This document shows, piece by piece, positions 17,002 through 27,858 of a stretch of DNA of 64,000 nucleotides. This DNA comes from Alphaproteobacteria bacterium. Lineage in GTDB: Bacteria; Pseudomonadota; Alphaproteobacteria; Bin65. The position numbers and the translations under genes are program-made. Where the stretch lies: assembly GCA_021776685.1 (NCBI GenBank), contig JAJFFJ010000043.1, positions 124,001-188,000 of the forward strand, written 5' to 3'. Under the pieces are notes generated by a model. It saw only the letters and a list, made by a program, of their open reading frames with translations. It did not search any database and had not been told where the DNA came from. Numbering within the stretch: position 1 is the first letter of the stretch; each line of letters begins with the position of its first letter.

Positions 17002-18597
17002 ATGACCGAATCCCTGGAAGATTTGGCCGAGACCCCTTGCAGCTTTGATGACCTGGTTCGCCGACGTGCAGACGCCGCCATCGGGGGAAAGGCCCTCGGC
17101 GGTATGGCGCCCGCAGAGTGTGAGGAGAGTTTCGGGTGGAACCACTACGCATCTCTGGCCGGGAAAGCGGCAGCCTATCTTGAAGCCCGCGGCATCGGAC
17201 CGGGAGACCGGGTGGCTATTTGGGGGCAAACTTCTTTCGCTTGGGCGGTTTGGCTGGCGGCAGCTGCATGGCGCGGTGCGTGCCTTGTCGCAATCCACCC
17301 CAATTTTGGCGCCGACCAATTGTCCGCAGCCCTTCGTCAGTCAAGTGCGCGGTGGCTGATTGCCGACGAAACTGCGCGGGGGTTGCAGCTTACAAAAACG
17401 GCCAACCAGGCAGCAACTGCCGCTGACCTCGACGGAGTTACGATCCAGTCCGGGGGAGATGGGCGGCTGGACATTGACAGCCTTCTAAAGTTTGAGGCGG
17501 ATCGGCCTACGCCAGAAGGGTCGGCCGGTGATCCCTTGTGTATTCAGTTTACGTCCGGAAGCACCGGCCTTCCCAAGGCTGTCATGCTTTCCCATCAGGC
17601 CCTGATCGCCAACGCGGCGTTGACGGCGAAGGCGGTCGGCATCAAGGCTGGGGACAGGATCGCCGCGCCGTTGCCTTTGTTTCACTCCGCCGGCGTATCA
17701 ACCGGGCTTGTCTTGTCTGTTGTTGCCGACGCCTGGTGGGTGGGCTTCCATCGGTTTGAGGCGAGGGTCGTGCTTCGGTCGCTGTCGGCGGAGTCCTGCA
17801 CCGTGATTCAAGGTGTGCCCACTATGTATGCCGCGTTACTGGAAGAGATGGACCAGACCGGGTTTTCCGTGCCATCCCTGCGGCTTGGTATTATTGGCGG
17901 CTCCTTTCTGCCGCCGAAATTGTGCAAGCGCGTTGCCGACCGAATGGGGCTGGAACATCTGGGAATGGTTTATGGGCAGACCGAGTGTGGGCCGACGGTT
18001 TCGGTGACCCGGGGAACCGAAAAAGGCGAGCTCGCCTTTTCGTCAGCCGGCCCGCCATTGGACGGTGTATCGGTGCGGATCGCCGACTCTGATACTGGTC
18101 AGGAGATGGCAGATGGAAAAACCGGTGAAATCCAAGTTTCAGGGCCCACGATGATGTCCGGCTATTTCGGCGATCCCGCAGCCACATCGGCGGCCTATAC
18201 CGTTGATGGCTGGTTGCGCACCGGAGACCTGGGCCGGCTGGCTGATGGCTGCCTCCAGGTCACGGCGCGGCTGAAGGAGCTCATCATCCGAGGCGGCGAA
18301 AACATCTCTCCCTATGAAGTTGAGGAAGGGTTGAGGGCCGCGGCCAGCGTGGCCGACATCTGCGCCGTGCCCGCGCCATCTGCCCATTGGGGTGAAGAAA
18401 TTTGCGCCGTCCTTGTCGCCCTTCCGGGGCAATCTATCGATGTGGCCGTCGTCCAGGCCCACGCTCAGGCGAACCTGCCCCGACACATGCGGCCGGACCG
18501 GTATGCCGTGGTTGACGCGATGCCCCTCCTCGCCAACGGCAAGATTGATCGCTTGGCAGTGAAGGCCTTGATGGGCCGTGGAGAAGATGATGGGTGA
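17002..18597 (+). CDS. AMP-forming acyl-CoA synthetase
   Basis: A roughly 531-residue class I adenylate-forming enzyme that would activate a carboxylic acid to its CoA thioester. Motifs in order: ATP-binding loop FTSGSTGLPKAVMLSH, YGQTECGP, GWLRTGDLGRL, the hinge region LKELIIRGGENISPYEVEE, and the catalytic lysine in LANGKIDR. The start is uncertain: in-frame ATGs at 16966, 16978, 16984 and 17002 all lack a good ribosome site, and 17002 leaves the shortest unconserved leader. It overlaps the downstream lyase gene. Substrate unknown. It has no FNR box, so it is probably not the anaerobic benzoate-CoA ligase. Confidence 0.88.
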   Translation: MTESLEDLAETPCSFDDLVRRRADAAIGGKALGGMAPAECEESFGWNHYASLAGKAAAYLEARGIGPGDRVAIWGQTSFAWAVWLAAAAWRGACLVAIHPNFGADQLSAALRQSSARWLIADETARGLQLTKTANQAATAADLDGVTIQSGGDGRLDIDSLLKFEADRPTPEGSAGDPLCIQFTSGSTGLPKAVMLSHQALIANAALTAKAVGIKAGDRIAAPLPLFHSAGVSTGLVLSVVADAWWVGFHRFEARVVLRSLSAESCTVIQGVPTMYAALLEEMDQTGFSVPSLRLGIIGGSFLPPKLCKRVADRMGLEHLGMVYGQTECGPTVSVTRGTEKGELAFSSAGPPLDGVSVRIADSDTGQEMADGKTGEIQVSGPTMMSGYFGDPAATSAAYTVDGWLRTGDLGRLADGCLQVTARLKELIIRGGENISPYEVEEGLRAAASVADICAVPAPSAHWGEEICAVLVALPGQSIDVAVVQAHAQANLPRHMRPDRYAVVDAMPLLANGKIDRLAVKALMGRGEDDG

Positions 18598-19990
18598 CAA
18601 AAACGGCGCCATCGCCCCCTTCGATCCTCCGGCGATCACGGCCTTTTTTGGCAGTGATGATATGCGTGCCTGCTTCCATGGCGCCGCCCAGCTTCAGGCC
18701 TGGCTCGACGTCGAGGCGGCCCTTGCCCGCGCCCAGGCCCAGCTTGAAATCATTCCTGCATCCGCTGCGCGCGCAATCTCACGGGCTGCAAAGATCGTTG
18801 CCATGGACACAACCGCGATCAGCGTAGAAACCGTGCGTACGGGTCATCCAGTTGTGCCGCTCGTGCGGGCACTCGTGGAGGCGGCGGGCCCGCGCGCCGG
18901 AAAGTATGTTCATCTTGGCGCGACGACCCAGGACATAATGGATACAGGTTACGTGCTGTTGGCCCGCAATGGGCTGGCCATTGTCGACCGGCAGTTGGCG
19001 GTGCTTGCGCGGATTCTCAAAAAGCTGGCGCGGCGATATCGTGCAACTCCCGTGGCAGGCCGCACCCATGGCCAGCAAGCTTTGCCCACGACGTTCGGGC
19101 TGCGCATGGTTGGCTGGTATGATGAGATCCAGCGCCACCAGGCGCGCCTGAAGGAGCTGCGGCCCCGCCTGTTGGTCGGTTCGTTTGGCGGTGCTGTCGG
19201 CACGCTTGCGGGATATGGACCCAAAGCCCTGGCGTTGCGGCGGGCGGTCATGCGGGGACTGGGGCTGGGTGAACCGGCCACGAGCTGGCACGCCAACCAG
19301 GACCGCTTTGCCGAATGCATCTCCATTCTGGGATTGATCGGATCGAGTGGCGAGAAAATAGCGCGCGAAATCTATTTGCTCGGCCGAAGCGAGATTGGCG
19401 AGGCATTTGAGCCCCAAACCAGCGGACAGGTGGGCAGTAGCACCATGCCCCAAAAGCAAAACCCAATTCGCAGCGAAGCGGTGATCGCCGCCGCTCAATT
19501 GCTTCGCGCTCAGGTGCCGGTGGCACAGAATGCGATTGTGGCCCAGGACGACCGAGACATGGGCACCGGCATGGCGTTGTGGAAACTGGTCCCGGACTCT
19601 TTCGTCCTGTTGGGCGGTATTCTCGAACGGCTCATCGACGTGTTGGCGGGGTGGCAGGTGGATGTGGCTGCCATGTCCCGCAACCTCGAGCGTTCGAGCG
19701 GCGCCATCATGTCCGAAGCCGTGATGCTGCGCCTTGCCGAATGGATCCCCCGCCACGACGCACACGAGATTGTCGCGGATGCCGCGCGCCGATCATCCGG
19801 CACTGGTGGATCATTCTTCGACTGCCTGCGGCAGAATAAGGTGGTTTCGCGCCATATCTCCGCTGAAGAGCTCCGGGCGTTGCTGGATCCCGAAAGCTAT
19901 CTGGGCGCGGCAACAGCAATTGTTGATCAGGTTGTCGGCCCGCGCAAAAGAGGCGCGACGCGCAAGCGTACCTCACGAAAGAGATCCTGA
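18590..19990 (+). CDS. fumarase/adenylosuccinate lyase superfamily protein (PcaB/PurB-like)
   Basis: A roughly 466-residue lyase-family protein. Conserved regions are HLGATTQDIMDTGYVLL, AGRTHGQQALPTTFGLRM with the catalytic-region histidine, and the superfamily signature GSSTMPQKQNPIRSE. The closest families are 3-carboxy-cis,cis-muconate cycloisomerase and adenylosuccinate lyase. It is in a catabolic setting between an acyl-CoA synthetase and an enoyl-CoA hydratase homologue, so a housekeeping PurB role is unlikely. GGAGA sits five bases before ATG 18590; ATG 18587 and GTG 18578 are alternatives. It overlaps the synthetase gene by 8 bp. The C-terminus is very basic. The exact reaction is unknown. 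Confidence 0.82.
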   Translation: MGDKNGAIAPFDPPAITAFFGSDDMRACFHGAAQLQAWLDVEAALARAQAQLEIIPASAARAISRAAKIVAMDTTAISVETVRTGHPVVPLVRALVEAAGPRAGKYVHLGATTQDIMDTGYVLLARNGLAIVDRQLAVLARILKKLARRYRATPVAGRTHGQQALPTTFGLRMVGWYDEIQRHQARLKELRPRLLVGSFGGAVGTLAGYGPKALALRRAVMRGLGLGEPATSWHANQDRFAECISILGLIGSSGEKIAREIYLLGRSEIGEAFEPQTSGQVGSSTMPQKQNPIRSEAVIAAAQLLRAQVPVAQNAIVAQDDRDMGTGMALWKLVPDSFVLLGGILERLIDVLAGWQVDVAAMSRNLERSSGAIMSEAVMLRLAEWIPRHDAHEIVADAARRSSGTGGSFFDCLRQNKVVSRHISAEELRALLDPESYLGAATAIVDQVVGPRKRGATRKRTSRKRS

Positions 19991-19991
19991 C

Positions 19992-20753
19992 ATGAGTGAC
20001 GGTATTGATTTAATCATTGAAGGCAGGGTGGCTCATGTTGTGCTGGACCAACAGGACCGTCGAAACGCCTTCAGTTCCCGGATGCTGGCAGCCTATGAGG
20101 ATGCGATTGGCGCGCTGGAGCGAGACAGGACTGTGGAGGTGGCGGTGCTGCGCGCCGAGGGGTCGTCCTTCTGCGCCGGTACCGATCTCAAGGAACTCGG
20201 GACTTTTGACGCTGAAGACACCCTGCATTTCCAGAACCGGACGGGACGGGTTGTGGAGCGATGGGCGCGTCTTGAGGCCACCACCGTCACGGCCTACAAC
20301 GGCCCGGCGATTGGCTCCGGTGCGATCATCGGCCTGGCGAGCGATTTGCGACTGGCTGCCGAAAGCACGGTTTTTGCCTTTCCAGAAGTATCGTTCGGCA
20401 TTCCACTTACCTGGAGCGGCATCCCGATCCTGGCTGAACTTCTGGGGGCCGATCGTGCGCGGCAGATGCTGTTGCTGAGTGAGACAATTGAAATTGATGA
20501 ATTGGTGCGCCTTGGACTCGTGATGAAATCGGTGCCCGCCGCCGAGCTGCGCACGGAAACCAGGTCCCTGGTCGAACGGATTCTGGAGGCGCCGCAGATT
20601 GGCCGGCTGATGACAAAACGCGCCATCCTGGCTGCCGCGTCCGCGCCTGGATTTCTGACCGGCGCGTACGAACCTTTTTTGGCGTCACTGTCAATTCACG
20701 CTCGTGGCGAACTGGGGTTTTCGCCCGAGCGCAAAAAGCAAAAGCCGGATTGA
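19992..20753 (+). CDS. enoyl-CoA hydratase/isomerase family protein
   Basis: A 253-residue crotonase-fold protein starting one base after the lyase stop. Oxyanion-hole segments are AEGSSFCAGTDLKEL and YNGPAIGSGAIIGLASDLRLA, followed by FAFPEVSFGIPL. The glutamate normally present in the GGGCEL-type helix is replaced (GSGAII), while the second glutamate in FPEV remains. It may therefore be an isomerase or a non-hydratase crotonase rather than a standard hydratase. Together with the synthetase and lyase it forms a compact three-gene cassette acting on some acyl-CoA. Confidence 0.85.
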   Translation: MSDGIDLIIEGRVAHVVLDQQDRRNAFSSRMLAAYEDAIGALERDRTVEVAVLRAEGSSFCAGTDLKELGTFDAEDTLHFQNRTGRVVERWARLEATTVTAYNGPAIGSGAIIGLASDLRLAAESTVFAFPEVSFGIPLTWSGIPILAELLGADRARQMLLLSETIEIDELVRLGLVMKSVPAAELRTETRSLVERILEAPQIGRLMTKRAILAAASAPGFLTGAYEPFLASLSIHARGELGFSPERKKQKPD

Positions 20754-20858
20754 TGCCTGGATTTATCCAGTCGGCCTTAGGTTTCTCAATCTTGGTGGCG
20801 GTCGTTTGCGATCTAGCGTTGCTTGCGTAATGAAAATTTCTCCGTAGCTGCTACCTGA

Positions 20859-22448
20859 TCAGAACGCAGCGGCGAGGCCATCCTTGCGATGGTCAGAACC
20901 CGCGATATAGCCGGTGTCGGTCCGGCAGATCAGTTGTGCGCCGCCGAAGGCCCAGGAGGCATCAAGCGGCTTTTCGCTGATGTGATGGCCCAAGCGAGTC
21001 AACGCGTCCGCGGTCTCCTGCGGTATGCCTGCTTCAAGCGCGACCCCACCGCCTGGCACCACCTGCCACCGCGGCGCATCAGATGCGGCCTGTGGGTTCT
21101 GGCCGTGAAGCAAGGTCCGCAACACCATCTGGACATGCCCCTGCGCTTGCATCGGCCCGCCCATAACGCCAAAAGACATCCAGGGTGCGCCATCCTTCAT
21201 GACGAAACCGGGAATGATCGTGTTGAAGGGACGTTTCCCCGGGCCAACCTGATTGGGGTGACCAGGTTCGAGGGTGAAGCCCGCGCCGCGGTCCTGGAGG
21301 CTGATGCCGGTTCCCGGCACCACAACACCACTGCCAAAGCCCTGATAGTTGGACTGGATGTAGGACACCATCATGCCATTTGCGTCTGCAGTGGCGATGT
21401 AGACGGTTCCGCCGTCCATCGGATTGCCCGGGCCGAATGATCCTGCGCGCTCTGGGTCGATTAGTCCGGCGCGACCGCGAAGGTAGTTGTCTTCAAGAAG
21501 AGCTTCAGAAGAAAAATCCATCGCCGTGGGATCGGCGACATAAGCCGCCGTGTCGGCGAATGCCAATTTCATGGCTTCGATCTGCAGATGCAGGTTGGCA
21601 ACGGAATCCGGCGCGGAGTCATCCAGACCAAGGTGCTGAAGAATGCCGAGCGCCATCAATGTCGAGATGCCCTGGCCGTTTGGCGGGATTTCGTGAACCG
21701 AGGCGCCGTTGAAATCCTGACCGAGAGTGCCGCACCAGTCGGTCGTGTGGGCGGCGAGGTCCGCGATGGTCATCGCGCCGCCATGGGCCGAAGAATGGGC
21801 AACCATCGCTTCCGCCAGGGCACCTTCGTAAAACGCCTTGCCCTTGGTGCGGGATATCTGGTCGAGAGATTGCGCCAGTTCTGGCAAATGGAACGTCTCT
21901 CCCGGCCTTGGCGGCCTGCCACCCGGAAGGAAGGCTTCGGCATATCCCGGCTGGGAACGATAATCATCAGCGATGCGCGCCCAATGAGTAGCGACGGCCG
22001 GGCTGACCGGGTAGCCGTTGGTGGCATAGTACATGCCGCGCTCGAACAGCGCGTCGAACGGCAGCCGGCCAAATCGTTCATGCAAGGCAACCCAGGCGGA
22101 TACTGCGCCGGGGACAGTGACGCTGTCCCAGCCGCGGTTTGGCATTGTGGTCAGGTTCGCAAACCGGTCCGGCGTCCAGGCGGCAGGTGCGCGGCCGGAC
22201 GCATTCAACCCTTCAAGCTGGTCGCCGTCCCAGACGATGGCAAAGGCGTCGCTACCCAGCCCATTGGCCGTCGGCTCCACCACCACGAGGGTGATCGCCG
22301 CCGCCAGCGCTGCATCCAAAGCGCTGCCGCCCTGTCGTAAGGCATCCATCCCCGCCTGCACTGCGAGCGGCTGGGACGTGGCGACAATATTTTCGCCCAT
22401 GACCGGAGACCGGCCACTGGCGTAGGGCATGTCGAATGAAAAGTTCAT
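20859..22448 (-). CDS. gamma-glutamyltransferase family N-terminal-nucleophile hydrolase
   Basis: A 529-residue member of the GGT family. The N-terminal segment is VMGENIVATSQPLAVQAG and GGSALDAALAAAITLVVVEP. The probable self-cleavage site and nucleophile threonine is in MDGGTVYIATADANG, followed by GFGSGVVVPGTGISLQDRG. There is no obvious signal peptide, unlike periplasmic GGTs. The GGTVY start of the small subunit and its length resemble the YwrD/HpxW branch, some members of which are amidases (HpxW is oxamate amidohydrolase in purine breakdown). Last gene of the minus operon, 24 bp after the dioxygenase alpha-like gene. It may release glutamate or an amide from a pathway intermediate. Confidence 0.85.
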   Translation of the reverse strand: MNFSFDMPYASGRSPVMGENIVATSQPLAVQAGMDALRQGGSALDAALAAAITLVVVEPTANGLGSDAFAIVWDGDQLEGLNASGRAPAAWTPDRFANLTTMPNRGWDSVTVPGAVSAWVALHERFGRLPFDALFERGMYYATNGYPVSPAVATHWARIADDYRSQPGYAEAFLPGGRPPRPGETFHLPELAQSLDQISRTKGKAFYEGALAEAMVAHSSAHGGAMTIADLAAHTTDWCGTLGQDFNGASVHEIPPNGQGISTLMALGILQHLGLDDSAPDSVANLHLQIEAMKLAFADTAAYVADPTAMDFSSEALLEDNYLRGRAGLIDPERAGSFGPGNPMDGGTVYIATADANGMMVSYIQSNYQGFGSGVVVPGTGISLQDRGAGFTLEPGHPNQVGPGKRPFNTIIPGFVMKDGAPWMSFGVMGGPMQAQGHVQMVLRTLLHGQNPQAASDAPRWQVVPGGGVALEAGIPQETADALTRLGHHISEKPLDASWAFGGAQLICRTDTGYIAGSDHRKDGLAAAF

Positions 22449-22472
22449 TTGGTCACCAAGGATGGCAGTGAC

Positions 22473-23285
22473 CTACTTGTTGAACTCAACCACCGCCGCG
22501 CCGCTGCCATAGGTTGGACCGTAGGCATGTACCTTGGCACCGCTGAACCGCCAACGCAGTGCGCCCATGACCCAGCTCAGATGTTTCATACCCATGTCGG
22601 CGCGGGCGGCGCCCGCATAGTCCGGCAGGTATTTCTTCAGCCCGGCGCCATCGCCCCGCCGCATCAGGCCAAGCAGTTTTTTGTTGGCCTTGTCATCGCT
22701 TTCGCTGGCGATCTTGTCTTTGGCGATGTTGATTTCCTTGCGGAAGATTGTGCCGGACAGGCCGCCGACGCCGACTACCGCGACGCGTTTCTTCTGGCCA
22801 TTGGCGGTTTTTACCGCCATCTGGGCCAGCTTCTCGGTCAGTCCAGGGTCGTGGTAGAGATTGTTGGCCGCAATCACCATGGGAATCTTGCCGTCCGGAT
22901 TGAGGAAATTGGCCGCGACGATCGTACCCGTGTCAATCGGGAAGCCGTCATAGTCGACCTCCTTCGCCTTCACGCCAACAGAAGCGCAGCCTTTTACGCA
23001 GGCCTTGGCCATTTTGGTGTCGATGCGCAGGTCGAAGGGCAGGTCGCCATATTCGTACCAGTTCTCATCGACATGCAGGCCCTGAACACGGCGGCGGGTC
23101 TGCCACAACTCGTCCAATACCGCGATCCATTGGGTCGAATAGACCAGGAGAACGTCTGGCTTTTTTTCCGCCAGTGACTTGGCGGCTTTCTGGTAGCCGG
23201 CAACAAGCGATGTCCAGGGCGGATTGTCCTGGACGAGATAGGGCAGCGGCGTGCCCGGCACGAGATAAGCGCCAACAACGGGCAT
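22473..23285 (-). CDS. class III extradiol dioxygenase, non-catalytic alpha-like subunit (AmnA-like)
   Basis: A 270-residue LigB-fold protein, paralogous to its upstream neighbour. At the positions where the catalytic subunit has HPPHLVY and VHSPHW, this protein has PGTPLPYL and VYSTQW, so the iron-binding histidines are gone. This is the pattern of the alpha subunit in two-subunit class III dioxygenases such as 2-aminophenol 1,6-dioxygenase. GGAAGG precedes the ATG. It lies 52 bp downstream of the catalytic subunit gene, so the two should form a heteromer. Substrate unknown. Confidence 0.82.
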   Translation of the reverse strand: MPVVGAYLVPGTPLPYLVQDNPPWTSLVAGYQKAAKSLAEKKPDVLLVYSTQWIAVLDELWQTRRRVQGLHVDENWYEYGDLPFDLRIDTKMAKACVKGCASVGVKAKEVDYDGFPIDTGTIVAANFLNPDGKIPMVIAANNLYHDPGLTEKLAQMAVKTANGQKKRVAVVGVGGLSGTIFRKEINIAKDKIASESDDKANKKLLGLMRRGDGAGLKKYLPDYAGAARADMGMKHLSWVMGALRWRFSGAKVHAYGPTYGSGAAVVEFNK

Positions 23286-23337
23286 GGGTCTTCCTTCCCT
23301 GAAACGTATTGGATTAGATCGATAGGCGGGTCGCGCG

Positions 23338-25747
<2,410 letters not shown>

Positions 25748-25889
25748 CAAGCACTATTCCCGTCTGTTGCGTCGCCCAGACATGACGCCTGTGCCAGCAA
25801 ATGGTGTACCCAGTATCGGACGATGCAGAATTCATCTCGCAAATTCAACAACTCACCTCAAGCCCTTTGGCCACGACCTGTCGGCAACC

Positions 25890-26828
25890 CTATCGGGGCG
25901 GTTGGAAGGGCACGCCGAGTGCTGCGGGCATGCGGGAGCTTTTGGCCATGAAGACAAGCGCAACCACGGCCAGAACATAGGGAAACATAACGAAGAACTG
26001 AAAGGGGATGTCTGGGTTGAGACTTTGAAGACGGATCTGGGCTGCGTCCGCCATGCCGAAGAAAAGTGCTGCCGCCATGGCGCCCAGCGGTGACCAGCGT
26101 CCGAAGACGACGCAGGCGATGGCGATGAAACCCCGGCCGGACACCATATTCTCCACAAATCCGCTGAGTTGGGCTGTCGACAAATAGGCGCCGCCCATGG
26201 CGGCCATTGCGCCGCCAAAGATAACCGTTGCGTATCTTGTTCCCTGGACGCGAATACCGACAGCGTCAGCCGCCACAGGGCTTTGCCCTATTGCCCGCAC
26301 ATCCAAGCCCCACCGCGATCTGTAAAGGAAAAAGTGCAGCAGGACGGCGCCTGCGAGCGCCATGTAAACCAGAATGTGCTGCCCAAAGAAGATCGGCCCC
26401 ACGAAAGGCAGGTCTGACAGGCCCCAAAACTCCATTGGCGAAAATGACGGAATTGACGGCGGGGGCGACATGCCTCCGAGGGTCATCCGGTAGCCATAGC
26501 CCGAAATTCCCAGACCCAGCACGATCAGTGCAATACCGGAGATGATCTGATCGGCGCGCAGGGTAATGCTGATGAAGGCATGCAGGGCGCCCATAGCGGC
26601 GCCACCAGCCACCGCCAGAACCAGGCCTCCCCACGGCGTGCCAGTCCACCAGGCACCGAGGGCGGCCAGAAATGCGCCCACAAGCATAATGCCTTCCAAT
26701 CCCACATTGAGCACGCCGGCGCGCTGTGAGACCGCTTCTCCAAGGGCTGCAAACATGATCGGCGTTGCAAATCGGAAGGTGCTTGCGAGTAGGCCCACAA
26801 AGAAAATGTCGTCAAGCATCCCGGACAC
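25890..26828 (-). CDS. BMP-type ABC transporter permease 2 (NupQ/YufQ-like)
   Basis: A 312-residue inner-membrane permease of the BPD_transp_2 type (nucleoside/simple-sugar class), with about eight to ten hydrophobic segments and conserved FATPIMFAALGEAVSQRAGVLNVGLEGIML near the start, then the GLDVRAIGQSPVAADAVGI loop typical of these permeases. It overlaps permease 1 by 17 bp. With permease 1, the double ATPase and the binding protein it makes a complete importer. This transporter class commonly takes up nucleosides, purines or related compounds. Confidence 0.9.
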   Translation of the reverse strand: MSGMLDDIFFVGLLASTFRFATPIMFAALGEAVSQRAGVLNVGLEGIMLVGAFLAALGAWWTGTPWGGLVLAVAGGAAMGALHAFISITLRADQIISGIALIVLGLGISGYGYRMTLGGMSPPPSIPSFSPMEFWGLSDLPFVGPIFFGQHILVYMALAGAVLLHFFLYRSRWGLDVRAIGQSPVAADAVGIRVQGTRYATVIFGGAMAAMGGAYLSTAQLSGFVENMVSGRGFIAIACVVFGRWSPLGAMAAALFFGMADAAQIRLQSLNPDIPFQFFVMFPYVLAVVALVFMAKSSRMPAALGVPFQPPR

Positions 26829-27858
26829 CCCGGTCTGCGTTCTGCAATGCGCCTGCGATTACGAACGCCAGAATGACAATTGCTTCGACGATGTGAACAA
26901 GCGGGAAGGGAATGCCCAACTGACGCTGAAGGCCGCTGGCGCCGACGCTGAGGACTGCAAACATCAGCGCTGTCAGGGGGATGAACAACGGGTTGAGCCG
27001 GGCCAGCAGCGCCACCGCGATCGCGGTGATGCCCGTGCCCTCCGCGAACGCATCCTGCAGCCGACCATGAACCCCGGCAATTTCTACAGCTCCGGCCAAG
27101 CCGGCCAAGCCGCCGCTGATGGTCAGCGACAGCGCGATCATGGTTCGGTCGCGGATGCCGCTGAAGCGGGCAGCAAGGGGATTCTCGCCCACGGCGTCGA
27201 GCCGAAACCCGAAAGACGTATAGCGCAGAGCCACATAGGTTGCGGCCACTGCCAGTAGGGCGATGGCGAGACCCCAATGCAGGCGGGTACCTTCGATCAT
27301 CGTTCCCAGCAGAACTCCGTCCGGCACTGCGTCAGATCTTGGAAAGATCTGCGCACTTTCCTGCAGGGGTCCGCGAATTGCCCAGCCCAGCGCCTGGAAG
27401 GCCACATAAGTAAGCATGATGGTGACGATGATTTCGTTCGCGTTGTAGCGCGCCCGCAGCACGCCCGCGATGCCGCCCCACAGACCGCCGCCAACGATCG
27501 CTGCGACCATTGACAGGGGCAGGAGCACCCATCCACTCAATCCGGGGAGGGCGAGGCTGAAGCCGACAAAGCCGATGGCTCCAAATATAATCTGGCCGTC
27601 CGCGCCAACGTTGAATACCCGCGCCCTGAAGGCGACCGCGATGCCCAGACCGGCCAGCGTCAGCGGAACACTTCGCACCACAACCTCGGACAGGCCATTC
27701 CCGTTGCCCAGGGATTGTTCGATCAGGACAAACAGCGCCTGGAGAGGGCTGAACCCTGCCGCCAGAAGAAGAGCGCTAATCAGCAGGGCTCCGGCAAACG
27801 CGATGGCCGCAACGCGCCATGGCGCGGGAAGGTTTGCGATAAACTGGATGCTCCTCAT
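26812..27858 (-). CDS. BMP-type ABC transporter permease 1 (NupP/YufP-like)
   Basis: A 348-residue membrane permease of the same family, with a short cytoplasmic start and about ten hydrophobic segments. Conserved parts include VPLTLAGLGIAVAFRARVFN and the cytoplasmic loop FRLDAVGENPLAARFSGI. The start overlaps the ATPase stop by 4 bp. It pairs with the downstream permease to form the channel. Together these genes copy the nupOPQ/yufOPQ order of purine-nucleoside importers; the true ligand here is not shown by sequence. Confidence 0.9.
   Translation of the reverse strand: MRSIQFIANLPAPWRVAAIAFAGALLISALLLAAGFSPLQALFVLIEQSLGNGNGLSEVVVRSVPLTLAGLGIAVAFRARVFNVGADGQIIFGAIGFVGFSLALPGLSGWVLLPLSMVAAIVGGGLWGGIAGVLRARYNANEIIVTIMLTYVAFQALGWAIRGPLQESAQIFPRSDAVPDGVLLGTMIEGTRLHWGLAIALLAVAATYVALRYTSFGFRLDAVGENPLAARFSGIRDRTMIALSLTISGGLAGLAGAVEIAGVHGRLQDAFAEGTGITAIAVALLARLNPLFIPLTALMFAVLSVGASGLQRQLGIPFPLVHIVEAIVILAFVIAGALQNADRGVRDA

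Noticed and set aside
17002-18597. Benzoate-CoA ligase to feed the bcr pathway
   Set aside because: It lies outside the FNR-box region in a separate cassette and shows only general acyl-CoA synthetase motifs; the substrate cannot be assigned.
18779-19765. 328-residue minus-strand frame opposite the lyase gene
   Set aside because: Antisense shadow of a gene with clear fumarase-superfamily motifs; composition is not protein-like.
19992-20753. BadK-type cyclohex-1-ene-1-carboxyl-CoA hydratase to go with badI
   Set aside because: The first catalytic glutamate position of hydratases is replaced, and the gene belongs to a different operon without an FNR box.
20754-20858. Terminator after the crotonase gene (CTGGAT-TT-ATCCAG)
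   Set aside because: Six-pair stem with a two-base loop and no following T-run; too weak to call.
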